This document shows positions 5,893-14,537 of a stretch of 28,042 nucleotides of DNA, piece by piece; position 1 is the stretch's first letter; every line of letters starts with the position of its first letter. Source of the DNA: a virus. Made by a program: the position numbers and the translations under genes. Location of the stretch: IMG/VR virus record IMGVR_UViG_3300008267_001031, positions 1 to 28,042 of that record, one strand, 5' to 3'. The notes beneath the pieces were generated by a model. The model saw only the letters and a program-made list of their open reading frames with translations. It ran no database searches and was not told the origin of the DNA.

Positions 5893-7010
5893 TGGGTTTT
5901 TTTGATTTTATACAAGGACCAAATGCATCGATGCCAGTTGAACCTGGCAAAGAAAAGTCACGCATTGTACCGGCGCATGTACTAGAGGTATGTATGTCTC
6001 CGGACTCATCCTTGTATGAAAATCCAATGGATATTGGAAAGATCCGGTATCGAGATGTTGGTAACATAACTATCTTTAGACCAAGCGTAGAACAAGAGCT
6101 CAGCACTGTTGCATGGCCAATGGATAGATCCCTATTAAGGTATCCATTGCCAGGAGAGCAAGTTATTGTGTTCGAAGCTTTTGGAGATGTTAAGTTACCA
6201 TTTGCAGACGCACTACAGCGAATAGCTTTCTATACGTTTAACGTAAACACAACACATAACGTATCCTATAACTCAATACCTTTCTTGATGTCTAATCAGG
6301 ATATGATTGAGAAGAACAGAAGGGTGGCAATGGGAGTTGCTAAAAAGCGTTTTGAGAAAAAACTAATTGACGATGATAAGTTTTTGGAAGGAGACACTCC
6401 AAAAATATATCCACAGCTCCGACCATTAGAAGGTGACTTTATAATGCAGGGAAGGTTTGGTAATAGTATTCGACTAGGATCGACTTCAAAAAAAGAATAC
6501 GATAAGCAGGATAAGGGAGAAGATGAAACACCAGCAGCAGACTGGAATAAGGTTGGAATAGCAGGTGATCCAATTATAGTAATGCGAGTCAACAAGGATA
6601 CAGTTGATAACCCAGATTCAGAGGAAGCCTATGTAATGGAGGATCCAACTGTTGATCAGTCAAGCCTATATTTGTGTTCTAGTCAAAACGTACCGGTACT
6701 ACTATCATGTACCTTGCAAATGAAATCGTGGAAGGCTACGTACGATATTGGACCAGATACCAAGCTAGACAAAGTAGAAACGGACAGCAAGCTATATGAG
6801 CAGTTGTATTCTAAGGTTGTTGAGATGGATAAAGATGTCCACGATCAGATTAACGATCCGCCAAAAGGAGAACCAACACAAAACGCAGCTGATGAGGCAA
6901 ATGCACCATTTGCACCGGATGCAGAAGGAAACGTAGAAAGTAACCCAACAGCAGATGAAGCATTCCCAGCAGAAGACGCCTTCCTGGATGCAGAAATAAC
7001 AGAAGAATAA
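5892..7010 (+). CDS. Baseplate hub protein with gp5-like OB-fold region
   Basis: This 372-aa protein probably forms the hub end of the tail spike. The segment FIMQGRFGNSIRLGST at about 183-198, preceded by PLEGD, is characteristic of the OB-fold region of gp5-like tail hub proteins in T4-like phages. Residues about 20-125 look like a beta-rich hub domain. The C-terminal 60 residues are acidic and rich in Pro/Ala/Asn, probably a disordered linker. No lysozyme domain follows; that activity is encoded by the next gene. The start shares a base with the preceding stop. The next gene begins three bases after its stop. The hub assignment is inferred from the motif and gene order. Confidence 0.65.
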   Translation: MGFFDFIQGPNASMPVEPGKEKSRIVPAHVLEVCMSPDSSLYENPMDIGKIRYRDVGNITIFRPSVEQELSTVAWPMDRSLLRYPLPGEQVIVFEAFGDVKLPFADALQRIAFYTFNVNTTHNVSYNSIPFLMSNQDMIEKNRRVAMGVAKKRFEKKLIDDDKFLEGDTPKIYPQLRPLEGDFIMQGRFGNSIRLGSTSKKEYDKQDKGEDETPAADWNKVGIAGDPIIVMRVNKDTVDNPDSEEAYVMEDPTVDQSSLYLCSSQNVPVLLSCTLQMKSWKATYDIGPDTKLDKVETDSKLYEQLYSKVVEMDKDVHDQINDPPKGEPTQNAADEANAPFAPDAEGNVESNPTADEAFPAEDAFLDAEITEE

Positions 7011-7013
7011 GAT

Positions 7014-7979
7014 ATGTCAGGACCACCACCAATAGTACAAGCTGGCTTTGCAGCAGAATGCAAAGAGGTAGCAGATATGGTTGATAAGAACTACGAAAAG
7101 CTAGTACAAACCCTAGTATCAAGTGCTTTAACCTCTGCCGGAATCGAACCACGCATCCGTGTGACTACTTTAATGAAAATGTGTCAAAGCTTTGTAATCC
7201 CGCAAGTTCAAAAGTTTGAAGGAGGATGGGGAGATCACCCTAACGACTCCGGAGGACCAACAATGCGGGGTGTAATCTCATCTACGTTTCAAGGTAACTA
7301 CAATAGGTTATTTATTGAAATACCAAAAAAGGCAGGCCTAAATGCAATTGCAGTAAAAGCTGAAGCACTTGCTAAAAAGTATCCAAATGTACGAGGTGGC
7401 GATAGGCGAGGCGAGCACGTCAAGGGTGCGCTATATACGTTTAACACTAGTCATAAAGTAGCATCTCTATTTATTTGGAATGGCCTATCTAAGGCTGAAA
7501 CCGGATACCCTATTGCCGTAATGGCCGAGGATGCTTGGCTTGGTTACATACAATTTGAAATGTGCTGGGGTGGTGGAGCAGGATCGGTATTTGGTACCGG
7601 TAAGGCATCATACGATGGTGTTGCTAAGAAAAAGTATGGACGAGTTGCGATGGGTGCTAAGGGATGGGTAAAGTGGATATCGCAAACACTAGGACCATCC
7701 AAGACGCCAGCATTTGCTGTTGACTGCTTTGCATCTCAAGTCGATTTCTATGATAGGATTAGTCGTCCTGGAAGTAAGAATAACACATTTCGTAAGGGAT
7801 GGTTTAATCGCTTAATAAACTGGCCAACATCCGATTTGAAAATGTGTATTATTTTGAATGAAGTATTTAACAAAAACGTCAAAGGTATGTTTGAGTTTAA
7901 TGAGAAGGAGACTGAGTTTCTAACTCAAAAAGCTAAGATATATGAGTCAATGACTATAAATTACCCTACCGGAGGATAG
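7014..7979 (+). CDS. GH108-type muramidase (tail lysozyme/endolysin)
   Basis: The 321-aa protein has the signature of glycoside hydrolase family 108: FEGGWGDHPNDSGGPTMRGV at 68-87, with E69 the predicted catalytic acid and the NDSGG turn after it. This family cleaves peptidoglycan glycan strands. The C-terminal segment FYDRISRPGS...FRKGWFNRL (about 244-266) matches the peptidoglycan-binding domain that usually accompanies GH108. An unusually long insert lies between them (about 100-235), with NWPTSDLK and beta-rich parts after. There is no signal peptide or membrane segment. Its position between an OB-fold hub gene and a beta-helix-like gene suggests it acts as the tail lysozyme that opens the wall during injection, although a lysis role cannot be excluded. 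Confidence 0.8.
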   Translation: MSGPPPIVQAGFAAECKEVADMVDKNYEKLVQTLVSSALTSAGIEPRIRVTTLMKMCQSFVIPQVQKFEGGWGDHPNDSGGPTMRGVISSTFQGNYNRLFIEIPKKAGLNAIAVKAEALAKKYPNVRGGDRRGEHVKGALYTFNTSHKVASLFIWNGLSKAETGYPIAVMAEDAWLGYIQFEMCWGGGAGSVFGTGKASYDGVAKKKYGRVAMGAKGWVKWISQTLGPSKTPAFAVDCFASQVDFYDRISRPGSKNNTFRKGWFNRLINWPTSDLKMCIILNEVFNKNVKGMFEFNEKETEFLTQKAKIYESMTINYPTGG

Positions 7980-7980
7980 T

Positions 7981-8952
7981 ATGCCACAGTTATCGTATAG
8001 TGAAGTATTAGAGCGTGTTAAGTCAGAAGGAGGCTTTGAAAAGGCACTCAAAGGATCGTCTAGTGGCGGCGGAGGAGAAGGTTTTGGAGGAGATGCCGGT
8101 GGTGCTGGTGGATTTAGTGCACAAGATTTAGTAGGTAAGAGTATTGAGATAGAGGTACAACAGTTACCTACTATCGACTTCCCTATGGAAGACCTTACAT
8201 ACAAGCAAAACATTTCTCCAAAAGCTAACGACATACCAGTACTACTGCATCTAGCTAGGAGTGGAGACGATGCATCACCATGGGTTAACGATTATACAGA
8301 AGGAAAGGGTCAAGTCATACTTAATAGTGGTCGATTGGTGTTTAATGCCGATAAGGACTTCTTAATGTTATTTGGTAAGAACGTAGCAATAGCATCTCCA
8401 GGACCAGTTAACGTTGATAGTGAAAACACCGTTACCATCTTTGGCGAAAAAGGTTTATTCTTAGGAGTGCCAAATAAAGGAGGGGAGTGGAAACCAGATG
8501 ATATTCCACCACCAAAGGAGAAGGGAGATAAGACACCAAATCAAGCATATGAGCCTTTGGTTTTAGGAATAAAGCTAGCAAACCTGCTTGAAGACTTGTT
8601 GGTGGTATTGAAGAATGCAAATATTATCACACCCATAGGAAAGGCTTATTTTCTAGAAGATACGCAATGGGAGTTGGCTAGTTTAGCATCACGCTTACCT
8701 GAGATGCTAAGTACATATGCCTATATTGATGGTGTGAGTCACGAGGAGCCACCACCACCGCCAAAACCACCAGAAAAGGTTACACCATATCCTACAAAAC
8801 TCATAGGTACAATCGTTGCAATTGGTGATAGTACATTAAACAGTAGTGTAGCAAATAATCCAGCACCAACGGCAGCAATCTCATCACCACTAAAAGACGT
8901 GCCAGGTTTCTACGAAAGTGTTGACGATCTATATATAATACCAGGCGTTTAA
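7981..8952 (+). CDS. gp5 C-terminal-like beta-helix spike protein
   Basis: This 323-aa protein has a glycine-rich linker at about 26-45 and then, at about 108-165, a run of short beta strands in the style of gp5/gpV-type needle domains: GQVILNSGRLVFNADKDFLM, then IASPGPVNVDSENTVTIFG and KGLFLGVP. The following YEPLVLGIKLANLLEDLLVV is the typical segment after such needles. A Pro-rich stretch (EEPPPPPKPPEKV) lies near residue 260. It would form part of the membrane-piercing spike. GGAGG 7 bases upstream of the ATG looks like a Shine-Dalgarno sequence, but it also encodes the end of the preceding protein. One base separates the two genes. Confidence 0.6.
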   Translation: MPQLSYSEVLERVKSEGGFEKALKGSSSGGGGEGFGGDAGGAGGFSAQDLVGKSIEIEVQQLPTIDFPMEDLTYKQNISPKANDIPVLLHLARSGDDASPWVNDYTEGKGQVILNSGRLVFNADKDFLMLFGKNVAIASPGPVNVDSENTVTIFGEKGLFLGVPNKGGEWKPDDIPPPKEKGDKTPNQAYEPLVLGIKLANLLEDLLVVLKNANIITPIGKAYFLEDTQWELASLASRLPEMLSTYAYIDGVSHEEPPPPPKPPEKVTPYPTKLIGTIVAIGDSTLNSSVANNPAPTAAISSPLKDVPGFYESVDDLYIIPGV

Positions 8953-8965
8953 GTAAACAGAACTT

Positions 8966-10429
8966 ATGGCAAACTTAAAAGACAAATTAGGACAAGTACC
9001 AGGCGGATCGGCAGTCGTATTGATAGAGGGCTTCACGCTATTTTCTCGTATGATTGAGGCTTTGAAAAGGGATAAGGGAGTTGAGTTAAAGGTAGAACAA
9101 AGCTACTTATCCAAGTTTGAAGTAGTTGACGAGCTAAGAAAAATTGCTAAGAATAAAGAAAAGGAAGGTTATGCAAACCTACTAGATCCTAAAGCAAAGA
9201 TTGAGGATATACTAGGAGTAAAACCACCAGCAACAGCACCATCCGGATCTGCAACTCCAACAACGGGTTCAGCAGCTTCGGGTTCAGCTGCGACAGGGTC
9301 TGCAGCACCAGTACCAACTGCTCCTGCATTTCCAGAAGGGTCTTATGAAAAGCTTGAGACTTACATTAAAGGATTGGGAGCGGATGAGTTTGAGCCACCA
9401 CTAAAATCATCATTTCAGAGCTCACAAGAAAACTTTCCAATTGTACAATATCCAAATAAACCAGGATTAGATCCAAGACAGACTGCAAATTTATTTATAT
9501 TAGGTCCTGCAGAAAATATTAAACCAGACGTACTAAACTGGATATATAACAACAGTGTTCTTTATGGCTTCTTACCATATGGTAACCCTCAAACGTCAGC
9601 AGTTTACTACATTGGCGTTGAGAAGCTGAAAGCCAAAGTAAAAGCCGAGGAGAGTGTGATTAAGGTTGTATCAATCTTCCTACAACAACAGCTATCACCA
9701 GACATTGTAACTCAAACGGTAGACAAAGTATTAACACACAACCTAAATGGAGGAGCGGAGTTTTTGGATCCAGGAAACCTAGATGAAGTAGTAACTGAAC
9801 TACAGGACAACGACAAGCAGGTAATACCATGTGTAGTTATTCCGGGAGAGAGTGATAAGGTTGTAAGATATGATGTTGCAGTGGCCTATGTAGCAATGAA
9901 GGCAGCAGCAGCTAAAGATGGTGTTACGCTGGCAATAGGATCAGCATTCCGTCCAGCCTTTGGAGATATTGCTACAGCAACAACAAAGAGCGGAAAAAAG
10001 GTAGGACTAACATCTCAATATTCTATCCGAAAGAGTAGAGCTCCAGGTAAGGGAGAAAACCACTGGCTTAATGCAGCATCAAGTGCATACAACGCCGCAG
10101 TAGCTCCTCCAGGTAAGTCACAACACGGAAATGGAAGAGCATTAGACTTAAACACAGGGGGTTATTCTAGCTATCCAGCAGCACCCTTTACGCAGGGAGG
10201 GAAGATTATGCAATGGTTGGCTGAGAATGCTCATAGATTTGGATTTCTAAGAGCGGTAGCATCTGAAGCGTGGCACTGGGAATACTATCCACCAAACAAA
10301 CCAACCAAAAGCGGAAAAAGTAGTACAACTGGACCATACACAATTGTAGCAAAGTCAAACTCACAATGGGGTCCATATGGTAATGTGGATTGGCAATCTA
10401 AAGGAGGATTCGCAGGGTCCGCATCATAA
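8966..10429 (+). CDS. M15-family zinc peptidase (VanY-like) with degenerate extra half-domain
   Basis: The C-terminal region (about 300-445) is an LAS/M15 peptidoglycan peptidase. SQHGNGRALDLN supplies zinc ligands H387 and D394, EAWHWEYYP supplies catalytic E434 and ligand H437, and IGSAFRP at about 328-334 is the usual upstream motif. It would cleave D-Ala or other peptide cross-links of the wall. Residues about 93-115 are a GSAA/GSAT repeat linker. Residues about 170-210 (WIYNNSVLYGFLPYG...AVYYIG) resemble the end of an M15 domain (WLAENAHRFGFLRAV...WHWEYY) but lack the His and Glu, suggesting a dead duplicate. It follows the spike gene by 13 bases and is probably virion-associated with the GH108 enzyme. 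Confidence 0.75.
   Translation: MANLKDKLGQVPGGSAVVLIEGFTLFSRMIEALKRDKGVELKVEQSYLSKFEVVDELRKIAKNKEKEGYANLLDPKAKIEDILGVKPPATAPSGSATPTTGSAASGSAATGSAAPVPTAPAFPEGSYEKLETYIKGLGADEFEPPLKSSFQSSQENFPIVQYPNKPGLDPRQTANLFILGPAENIKPDVLNWIYNNSVLYGFLPYGNPQTSAVYYIGVEKLKAKVKAEESVIKVVSIFLQQQLSPDIVTQTVDKVLTHNLNGGAEFLDPGNLDEVVTELQDNDKQVIPCVVIPGESDKVVRYDVAVAYVAMKAAAAKDGVTLAIGSAFRPAFGDIATATTKSGKKVGLTSQYSIRKSRAPGKGENHWLNAASSAYNAAVAPPGKSQHGNGRALDLNTGGYSSYPAAPFTQGGKIMQWLAENAHRFGFLRAVASEAWHWEYYPPNKPTKSGKSSTTGPYTIVAKSNSQWGPYGNVDWQSKGGFAGSAS
9241..9312 (+). repeat. Short Gly-Ser-Ala coding repeats (linker)
   Basis: Within the M15 peptidase gene, near-repeats of 12-18 bases encode the SGSAT, TGSAA, SGSAA and TGSAA units. 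Codons vary between units, so the protein pattern rather than the DNA is conserved. It forms a flexible linker between the N-terminal region and the rest of the protein. Confidence 0.6.
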
Positions 10430-10431
10430 AC

Positions 10432-13400
10432 ATGGCATACGATTTTCAACGAGATTTTATAGAACCCCTTACTAAAGACCTTACTGAAGGAAACTTAGGA
10501 GGGGCGGAAGACTTTGCAAACGCAGTTACAAAGTACTACATGAATACAGTGCAAAAGGGACTACCACAGGGTGTTCCTATAACATTACCAGCTCCAGGTC
10601 TTAATCCAACAGCACCACCTCCATTTGTAATTGGCGCTAAAGGAGTTGTTCCAAATGAAGCCAAAAGAAAAATCTTTTATGAAACCGTAAAGGCTTACTT
10701 TTTAGCAAAAGAGCTTTCTCTAGATAAAGGATCAATAAAAGGCTTAAAGGATTCGGTAATCCAAACAACCAATAAGCTAAAAGCAAAAAAACAAGAGATC
10801 ACAGATCTAATCAAGCAAACAAAAGAGCTCACAAAAGAAGTTGCAAATATTCCAATATACATTCTAGAGGTAGTTGAGGGCGCAAAAGAGGTCATTCAAG
10901 AGGAAAAGGATAAGATTAAGGAAATTGGTAATTTGTTTTCCAACCTTAAAGAAGAGCTTAAAGAGCAGGGCATTGATGAGTCTAGATTTAAGGAAATATT
11001 TTCTCAAGAGTTGAGTTTAGTAGATCAGGTTACCAACTTTAAGTTAACCTCCTTTCAAGACTTTACAACAATACCAGATAAGATTAACGCAATTAGAGGA
11101 ACAGTTGATTCAATAAAAAGTAGCGCAGGGGTTGTATCTCCAGAAATAAACAGCCCAGCTGATTTAGAGCGAGCAAGAGCAGCAAAGCAAAACTATTCAG
11201 CATTCGACCAAGCTCCCCAATCAACAAAATTACCAACCAACACTACAGCTAATCTTACTACAGGTGTACGATCAATAACCCCTTCAGAAATACTGCAAGG
11301 AGATACTCGCATTGCATCTATACTACAATCAATAATAGATAAAGCAGCATCTGTAGAAACATACATAGAGACGGATGGTGAGGGAAATCAAAAGTATATA
11401 ATTCGATCATATAGTGCAGATGGTAAGCTGAGTGTTCGATCTGAAGCAATACCAGTTCCAGAAACAGACATACCAGAACGCCCGGTAGGATCCTTTACCG
11501 GAGATGCGTTAACAGATCAAATAAGAAGAGCAGAATCTTTCCAACAAGATAAGATTAACGCTCTAAAATTTTACGCTGCAAATAGGATTAGTGAAGCTGC
11601 CACATCCATAGAGCAGCTGTCAGTAATAATAATTGAACCACCTAGATTCATAAACTACATTGAGAGAGTTGCTCGTAAAAATCCAAAAGCGGATAGGTTG
11701 TACCGAGCTATAACAAAGTTAGATGCAGTTGAGCGGCTAATTAAGCCACAAATAAAAAAGCTAGAAATCCAGATCGATATTAAGAAAAAGGAAATTAAAA
11801 ACTACATCGAACCCCGTATTGATGCTTTGAAAAAGAAACTCGAAGACCGAGTAACAGAGTATGTTCAAAAAAAGAAGGCTGGAGCAAAGCTGCGATTGTA
11901 CAGTAAAGCTCAGCAGCGCGTAAAGGATTTTAGAAAGCAGCACGAAGAGCAGATGAAGATACGTAAGGAGGAGGTTCAAATGACCTTAAAAGCAATTCGA
12001 AAAGCTAACTCCTTATTCAATAAAGCAAAACAATTGCAACAAAGTGTTGTTTTGGAATTTGAAAATATTAAGAGTGAGTTAATTCTTCTCAAAGAAAAAG
12101 CTGTGTCTGGAGAATTGCTAGCCAACTACGCTGAGATGGGTAAGGATTTGAAAACAGGATTGGCTAACATGAAGTTAGAACAATTAGCTAATAGCGGATC
12201 GTTAGCTAGCATCACACCAACTAACCCAACACAACAGCCTACACTGCGAACACAAAATCCCAACTCTTTTGTGCAAGGATATGATAGGCAAATTAATAGT
12301 GTTGCCGATTTGGAGAGAACGAGAGAGTTACGTAGAAACTCAATTAACAATCAACAATCCGATGTAGCGACACCAGAACAAGTATACACATACATGAATC
12401 AGCTAGGTTTAGGAGACTTTGCAACACCAGTAGTAGGATTGTTGGCAGAAGCTAAGACAGATATAGATAGCTTTAAGCGTCTTTTTGAGAGGCGGGTAGA
12501 TTACTACAAAACTTTCATGGCAACAATCCAAGATCTGGTCGCCGAGACTAAAGATCTACTCTCACTATTACAAGAGATTTCAGAATCTAAAGGTCCAATT
12601 GGAAAAAAAGTAGCTTGGGCAAAGAGTGGTGTAGCTGGTATAGCTGATAAGGCATCAAATGTGGGAGAAAAGATTAAGTACAGCAAACTAGGTAGGTATG
12701 CTGTTAAGGTAAAGGTGTCTATGCAGGACTTGTTGAATGAACTTATAAAAAAAGTTGATCCACTTATAAAAAAGGCAATTGTGTGGGCATCGCGTTTGTA
12801 TAAAAAGGCAAAGACCTACATTGAAGAGAAGGTTCAAAAGTTCCAAAAAGACATTGAAACTTACTTAATAAACCTTATACCACTCAAGGGTTATCAAAAG
12901 AAAAAGCTAGAAGATGCTGAGAATCGAAAAATGATTATCGAAGCAAAAAAACAACGCATAGAGGAGTTTAAGAAGACAATACAATACTATCAGAAACTAG
13001 GTCAATTTATAGGTAAAGCAGCTCGAGGATCGCAAGGATTATTTGGGAATATATTTCAAAAGAAAGTTTTCGCGTTTCCACAAAATCGACCACACATTAA
13101 AAATATAGCCGATGGAATCTACGGATACTTAATGCTGGAAGCAGGAGATGATCAAGCAAAGATTGCCGGACTAAAACAGGAAAAGGATGAGTTTGAGTCA
13201 CAAATGAAAACCATTGGAGTAGTTGATGCACTAATTAACGGACTTATAATACTATTCAAAGAAATAACCAAGACTCCTGCAGGACAGGTATTTCTTACCG
13301 AGGTAAAGGGCTTTACACAAGCGCTTACTAATTCGGGTAGTCAATATGCAACACTGTGGAGTCAGTTTGTAAAAGTATTTGATTCACCACCAACCACTGT

Positions 13401-14133
13401 AGAAGCTATAAAGGCATTTGTCGATGACACACTTTCCTCAGATGGTATAATTAAAATGCTAGAATCAACGGAGGTTGTGACATTTCTATACAAGACAGAA
13501 AAAAAATACCTAGGTGGAGTTCGTGAATTACTGAAGAGTCTCACTGATGCATCAGTAAAAGAAGCCGCAACGCAAATAGAGACAGCCATACAAAATCAAA
13601 GAGATACCTTCTCAACAAAGTATGTTACAAAAAAGGGATTTGAGGTATTAACGGAATGGAATCAAGTGCTAAGTAAAAAGGAATCTTTTATCAAATTCAT
13701 GTTAACCGAACTCAAAAAAGCACTAGACAAATTTATACAATTTGTACAATCTAAGGTGGAGATTTTTATTGAAAAGCAAAAAGCAAAACTCCAACAAAAG
13801 TTTGAAAAGAAAAAAGCCACTTACGAGTTGGAGTTAGAAAAAATAAAAGAGCGAGCAGTAAATGTGGATGCTAAGGTGATGTCGATAGCAATGGGATTAG
13901 CAGCCCGACTATTCTGGACTGGAGCAACATGGCAAGGTAATACTGGCACCAATCACTTAACACTAACCATAGGTCCTTTCAAACCTATGAACGCGTTGCC
14001 GGAGGATGGTGTAACAGGTTTGGTTAATGAGTTAGGAAAGAGCTTTGAAAACCAAGTAGCCGCTATGTCTGGTCTAATTATTCCACCAGCTAATACGGGA
14101 ATAGTACCAATCCCATTCCAAGGGTACAAATAA
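10432..14133 (+). CDS. Giant coiled-coil structural protein (1233 aa)
   Basis: The protein is Lys/Glu-rich with long helical stretches, around residues 105-200, 435-575, 775-900 and 1090-1150, consistent with extended coiled coils. A near-repeated segment occurs twice: EINSPADLERARAAK at 238-252 and QINSVADLERTRELR at 620-634, implying internal duplication. The N-terminus (about 45-70) is Pro-rich. The C-terminal 100 residues are a globular part with LFWTGATW and IGPFKP, ending IPFQGYK. There is no signal peptide or enzyme motif. It sits between the hub/peptidase genes and the gp25/gp6 wedge genes, so it is probably a baseplate or tail component. A tape-measure-like role is possible, but it is shorter on hydrophobic segments than many. 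Start follows the upstream stop by two bases with no Shine-Dalgarno sequence. Confidence 0.6.
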   Translation: MAYDFQRDFIEPLTKDLTEGNLGGAEDFANAVTKYYMNTVQKGLPQGVPITLPAPGLNPTAPPPFVIGAKGVVPNEAKRKIFYETVKAYFLAKELSLDKGSIKGLKDSVIQTTNKLKAKKQEITDLIKQTKELTKEVANIPIYILEVVEGAKEVIQEEKDKIKEIGNLFSNLKEELKEQGIDESRFKEIFSQELSLVDQVTNFKLTSFQDFTTIPDKINAIRGTVDSIKSSAGVVSPEINSPADLERARAAKQNYSAFDQAPQSTKLPTNTTANLTTGVRSITPSEILQGDTRIASILQSIIDKAASVETYIETDGEGNQKYIIRSYSADGKLSVRSEAIPVPETDIPERPVGSFTGDALTDQIRRAESFQQDKINALKFYAANRISEAATSIEQLSVIIIEPPRFINYIERVARKNPKADRLYRAITKLDAVERLIKPQIKKLEIQIDIKKKEIKNYIEPRIDALKKKLEDRVTEYVQKKKAGAKLRLYSKAQQRVKDFRKQHEEQMKIRKEEVQMTLKAIRKANSLFNKAKQLQQSVVLEFENIKSELILLKEKAVSGELLANYAEMGKDLKTGLANMKLEQLANSGSLASITPTNPTQQPTLRTQNPNSFVQGYDRQINSVADLERTRELRRNSINNQQSDVATPEQVYTYMNQLGLGDFATPVVGLLAEAKTDIDSFKRLFERRVDYYKTFMATIQDLVAETKDLLSLLQEISESKGPIGKKVAWAKSGVAGIADKASNVGEKIKYSKLGRYAVKVKVSMQDLLNELIKKVDPLIKKAIVWASRLYKKAKTYIEEKVQKFQKDIETYLINLIPLKGYQKKKLEDAENRKMIIEAKKQRIEEFKKTIQYYQKLGQFIGKAARGSQGLFGNIFQKKVFAFPQNRPHIKNIADGIYGYLMLEAGDDQAKIAGLKQEKDEFESQMKTIGVVDALINGLIILFKEITKTPAGQVFLTEVKGFTQALTNSGSQYATLWSQFVKVFDSPPTTVEAIKAFVDDTLSSDGIIKMLESTEVVTFLYKTEKKYLGGVRELLKSLTDASVKEAATQIETAIQNQRDTFSTKYVTKKGFEVLTEWNQVLSKKESFIKFMLTELKKALDKFIQFVQSKVEIFIEKQKAKLQQKFEKKKATYELELEKIKERAVNVDAKVMSIAMGLAARLFWTGATWQGNTGTNHLTLTIGPFKPMNALPEDGVTGLVNELGKSFENQVAAMSGLIIPPANTGIVPIPFQGYK

Positions 14134-14142
14134 AAACACAAC

Positions 14143-14157
14143 TATTTATATTAAAAA
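14143..14157 (+). promoter_or_regulatory. Late-promoter-like element upstream of the wedge genes
   Basis: TATTTATATTAAAAA starts 22 bases before the ATG at 14165, in the gap after the giant coiled-coil gene. It is identical in all 15 bases to the copy at 23947 and differs by one base from the copy at 81. Its position argues that the true start of the following gene is 14165, not 14304. It would drive the gp25-gp6 wedge operon. Confidence 0.5.
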
Positions 14158-14164
14158 CATCACT

Positions 14165-14303
14165 ATGAAAGCAACAGCGTTAGTACAACTTATCGACAAC
14201 ACCAAAATCAATAAAATCAGCACCTGCACCAAAGCCACCAAAGCGTACAACACCAATTGTATCCTTCGACGGTCCGTTAGGTGATTTACTTAATGAGACA
14301 GCA
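14165..14303 (+). other. Frameshifted 5' part of the gene continuing at 14304
   Basis: From ATG 14165 the frame reads MKATALVQLIDNTK and would end at TGA 14282-14284. The +1 frame, open from 14184, reads a Pro/Lys-rich linker and then TPIVSFDGPLGDLLNETA, joining the ORF at 14304 without a stop. One extra base between 14181 and 14284 explains both, most simply an additional A in one of the AAAA runs at 14204-14207 or 14213-14216. Repaired, the product would be about 123 aa. Confidence 0.55.
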
Positions 14304-14537
14304 ATGGGCATGGCAGGAAATCAGTATGATGCAGAGGAAGAGTGGCCAGATATGAATGGAGGACCAATGACATCAGCACACGTTCCTCAAGCAGATCCAA
14401 GTAGCTTAATGAGCATGATGGACGATGAGTCACCATTACCAGCTTCTACTGGATATGGTGATCCAACTATGAACTTCGTAAAAGATTATTCAGCAGTAAT
14501 GAAAGCGGCCGATGCGCACGCTGGTGGAGGTAGATAA
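14304..14537 (+). CDS. Small acidic protein before gp25 (probably 5'-truncated by a frameshift)
   Basis: The visible frame gives 77 residues from ATG 14304, rich in Met, Asp, Glu and Pro, with no known motif. Coding character continues upstream in the same frame to about 14184, so the real protein very likely begins at ATG 14165 and is about 123 aa after correcting a single base. It lies where several T4-like phages have small baseplate genes, but nothing identifies it as gp53 or a PAAR tip protein. GGAGG lies before the next gene's ATG but also encodes the Gly-rich end of this protein. The last base of its TAA starts gp25. Confidence 0.5.
   Translation: MGMAGNQYDAEEEWPDMNGGPMTSAHVPQADPSSLMSMMDDESPLPASTGYGDPTMNFVKDYSAVMKAADAHAGGGR

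Noticed and set aside
7968-7980. Shine-Dalgarno site before 7981
   Set aside because: GGAGG also encodes the Gly-Gly end of the preceding protein, so it cannot be taken as selected for initiation.
9492-9502. TATTTATATTA inside the M15 peptidase gene
   Set aside because: It matches the promoter-like core but is fully explained by coding for LFILG and has no following start codon; treated as chance and as a caution for the motif.
14165-14284. Independent 39-aa gene
   Set aside because: After the first 14 residues the translation loses coding character, while the +1 frame gains it; better read as the frameshifted start of the gene at 14304.
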